In this document: in pieces, positions 36,979 through 37,243 of the stretch
How positions within the stretch are numbered: position 1 is the first letter of the stretch
Layout: every line of letters starts with the position of its first letter
Assembly: GCA_024280335.1 (NCBI GenBank)
Contig: JAJRQI010000044.1
Location: forward strand, 1 to 37,243
Direction: 5' to 3'
From: Deltaproteobacteria bacterium
GTDB lineage: Bacteria > Desulfobacterota > Desulfuromonadia > Desulfuromonadales > Geopsychrobacteraceae
Length of the DNA stretch: 37,243 nucleotides
Position numbers and translations under genes: made by a program
Notes under the pieces: model-generated
What the model was told of the DNA's origin: nothing
What the model saw: only the letters and a program-made list of their open reading frames with translations
The model's database searches: none

Positions 36979-37243
36979 TTACTCGACGACTTCACTGACC
37001 ACGCCGGCACCGACAGTACGGCCACCTTCGCGGATTGCGAAACGCAGTTCTTTATCCATTGCAATCGGGGTGATCAGGTCAACGACCATGGCGATGTTAT
37101 CGCCTGGCATGACCATCTCGATCCCTTCCGGCAGGGTCACAATCCCGGTCACATCGGTGGTCCGGAAGTAGAACTGGGGACGATAACCTTTGAAGAACGG
37201 GGTATGACGACCACCCTCTTCTTTGGTCAAAATGTAACCCTCA
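36979..37243 (-). CDS. tuf: Elongation factor Tu, 3' part
   Basis: The last 87 codons of EF-Tu; the 5' part lies beyond the window edge. Conserved C-terminal domain 3 residues are visible: [30 protein letters not shown] and [13 protein letters not shown], then [16 protein letters not shown] at the end. EF-Tu delivers aminoacyl-tRNA to the ribosome. Its position ahead of rpsJ shows that the str genes precede the S10 genes here. Confidence 0.97.
   Translation of the reverse strand, partial: EGYILTKEEGGRHTPFFKGYRPQFYFRTTDVTGIVTLPEGIEMVMPGDNIAMVVDLITPIAMDKELRFAIREGGRTVGAGVVSEVVE

Overview
The window looks like a chromosomal segment of a Desulfuromonadales/Geobacter-type bacterium (Desulfobacterota, former Deltaproteobacteria). 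This rests on gene order and protein style: a block mgtE-recO-glyQ-glyS-ppdK lies directly behind a full tuf-S10-spc-alpha ribosomal cluster, the left third is rich in multidomain two-component and c-di-GMP proteins, and a corrinoid/MtaA-like gene set is present. No database search was possible, so the taxonomic call is an inference.

Left accessory part (1-13.7 kb). A minus-strand operon runs from 4933 to 200: corrinoid (B12-binding) protein, MtaA/UroD-fold protein, DUF1638 protein, and a GAF-PAS-PAS hybrid histidine kinase. All three junctions are 4-nt stop/start overlaps, so the genes are translationally coupled. The MtaA/UroD-like protein lacks all three residues that bind catalytic zinc in MtaA-type methyltransferases, and no substrate methyltransferase is nearby. 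The set may therefore be a corrinoid-linked sensing module rather than a catabolic pathway; this is the best candidate here for an undescribed system. Upstream are a tiny candidate ORF, a radical SAM protein and a rhomboid protease gene cut by an in-frame amber codon. On the plus strand follow a fumarylacetoacetate-hydrolase-family gene coupled to a Rossmann/DUF2520 gene, then an HDOD-histidine kinase and a REC-PAS-GGDEF-EAL regulator four bases apart, probably a cognate pair feeding c-di-GMP turnover. Two near-identical inverted-repeat elements (23-90 and 9056-9123) and a third element of another type (13586-13688) lie between genes in this part.

Central housekeeping block (13.7-21.9 kb, minus strand). 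mgtE and recO abut exactly; glyQ-glyS have their own strong sigma70-type promoter; a large intrinsic terminator separates glyS from ppdK, and ppdK ends in its own hairpin.

Ribosomal block (22.0-37.2 kb, minus strand). The 3' end of tuf is followed by rpsJ-rplC-rplD-rplW-rplB-rpsS-rplV-rpsC-rplP-rpmC-rpsQ-rplN-rplX-rplE-rpsN-rpsH-rplF-rplR-rpsE-rpmD-rplO-secY-adk-map-rpmJ-rpsM-rpsK-rpsD-rpoA-rplQ and a textbook intrinsic terminator. No gap exceeds 51 nt, so it can be read as one long transcription unit. This part is ordinary and complete, and infA is not in its frequent place between map and rpmJ. No tRNA, rRNA, CRISPR array, insertion sequence or prophage gene was seen, and there is no gene-free stretch longer than 300 bases.
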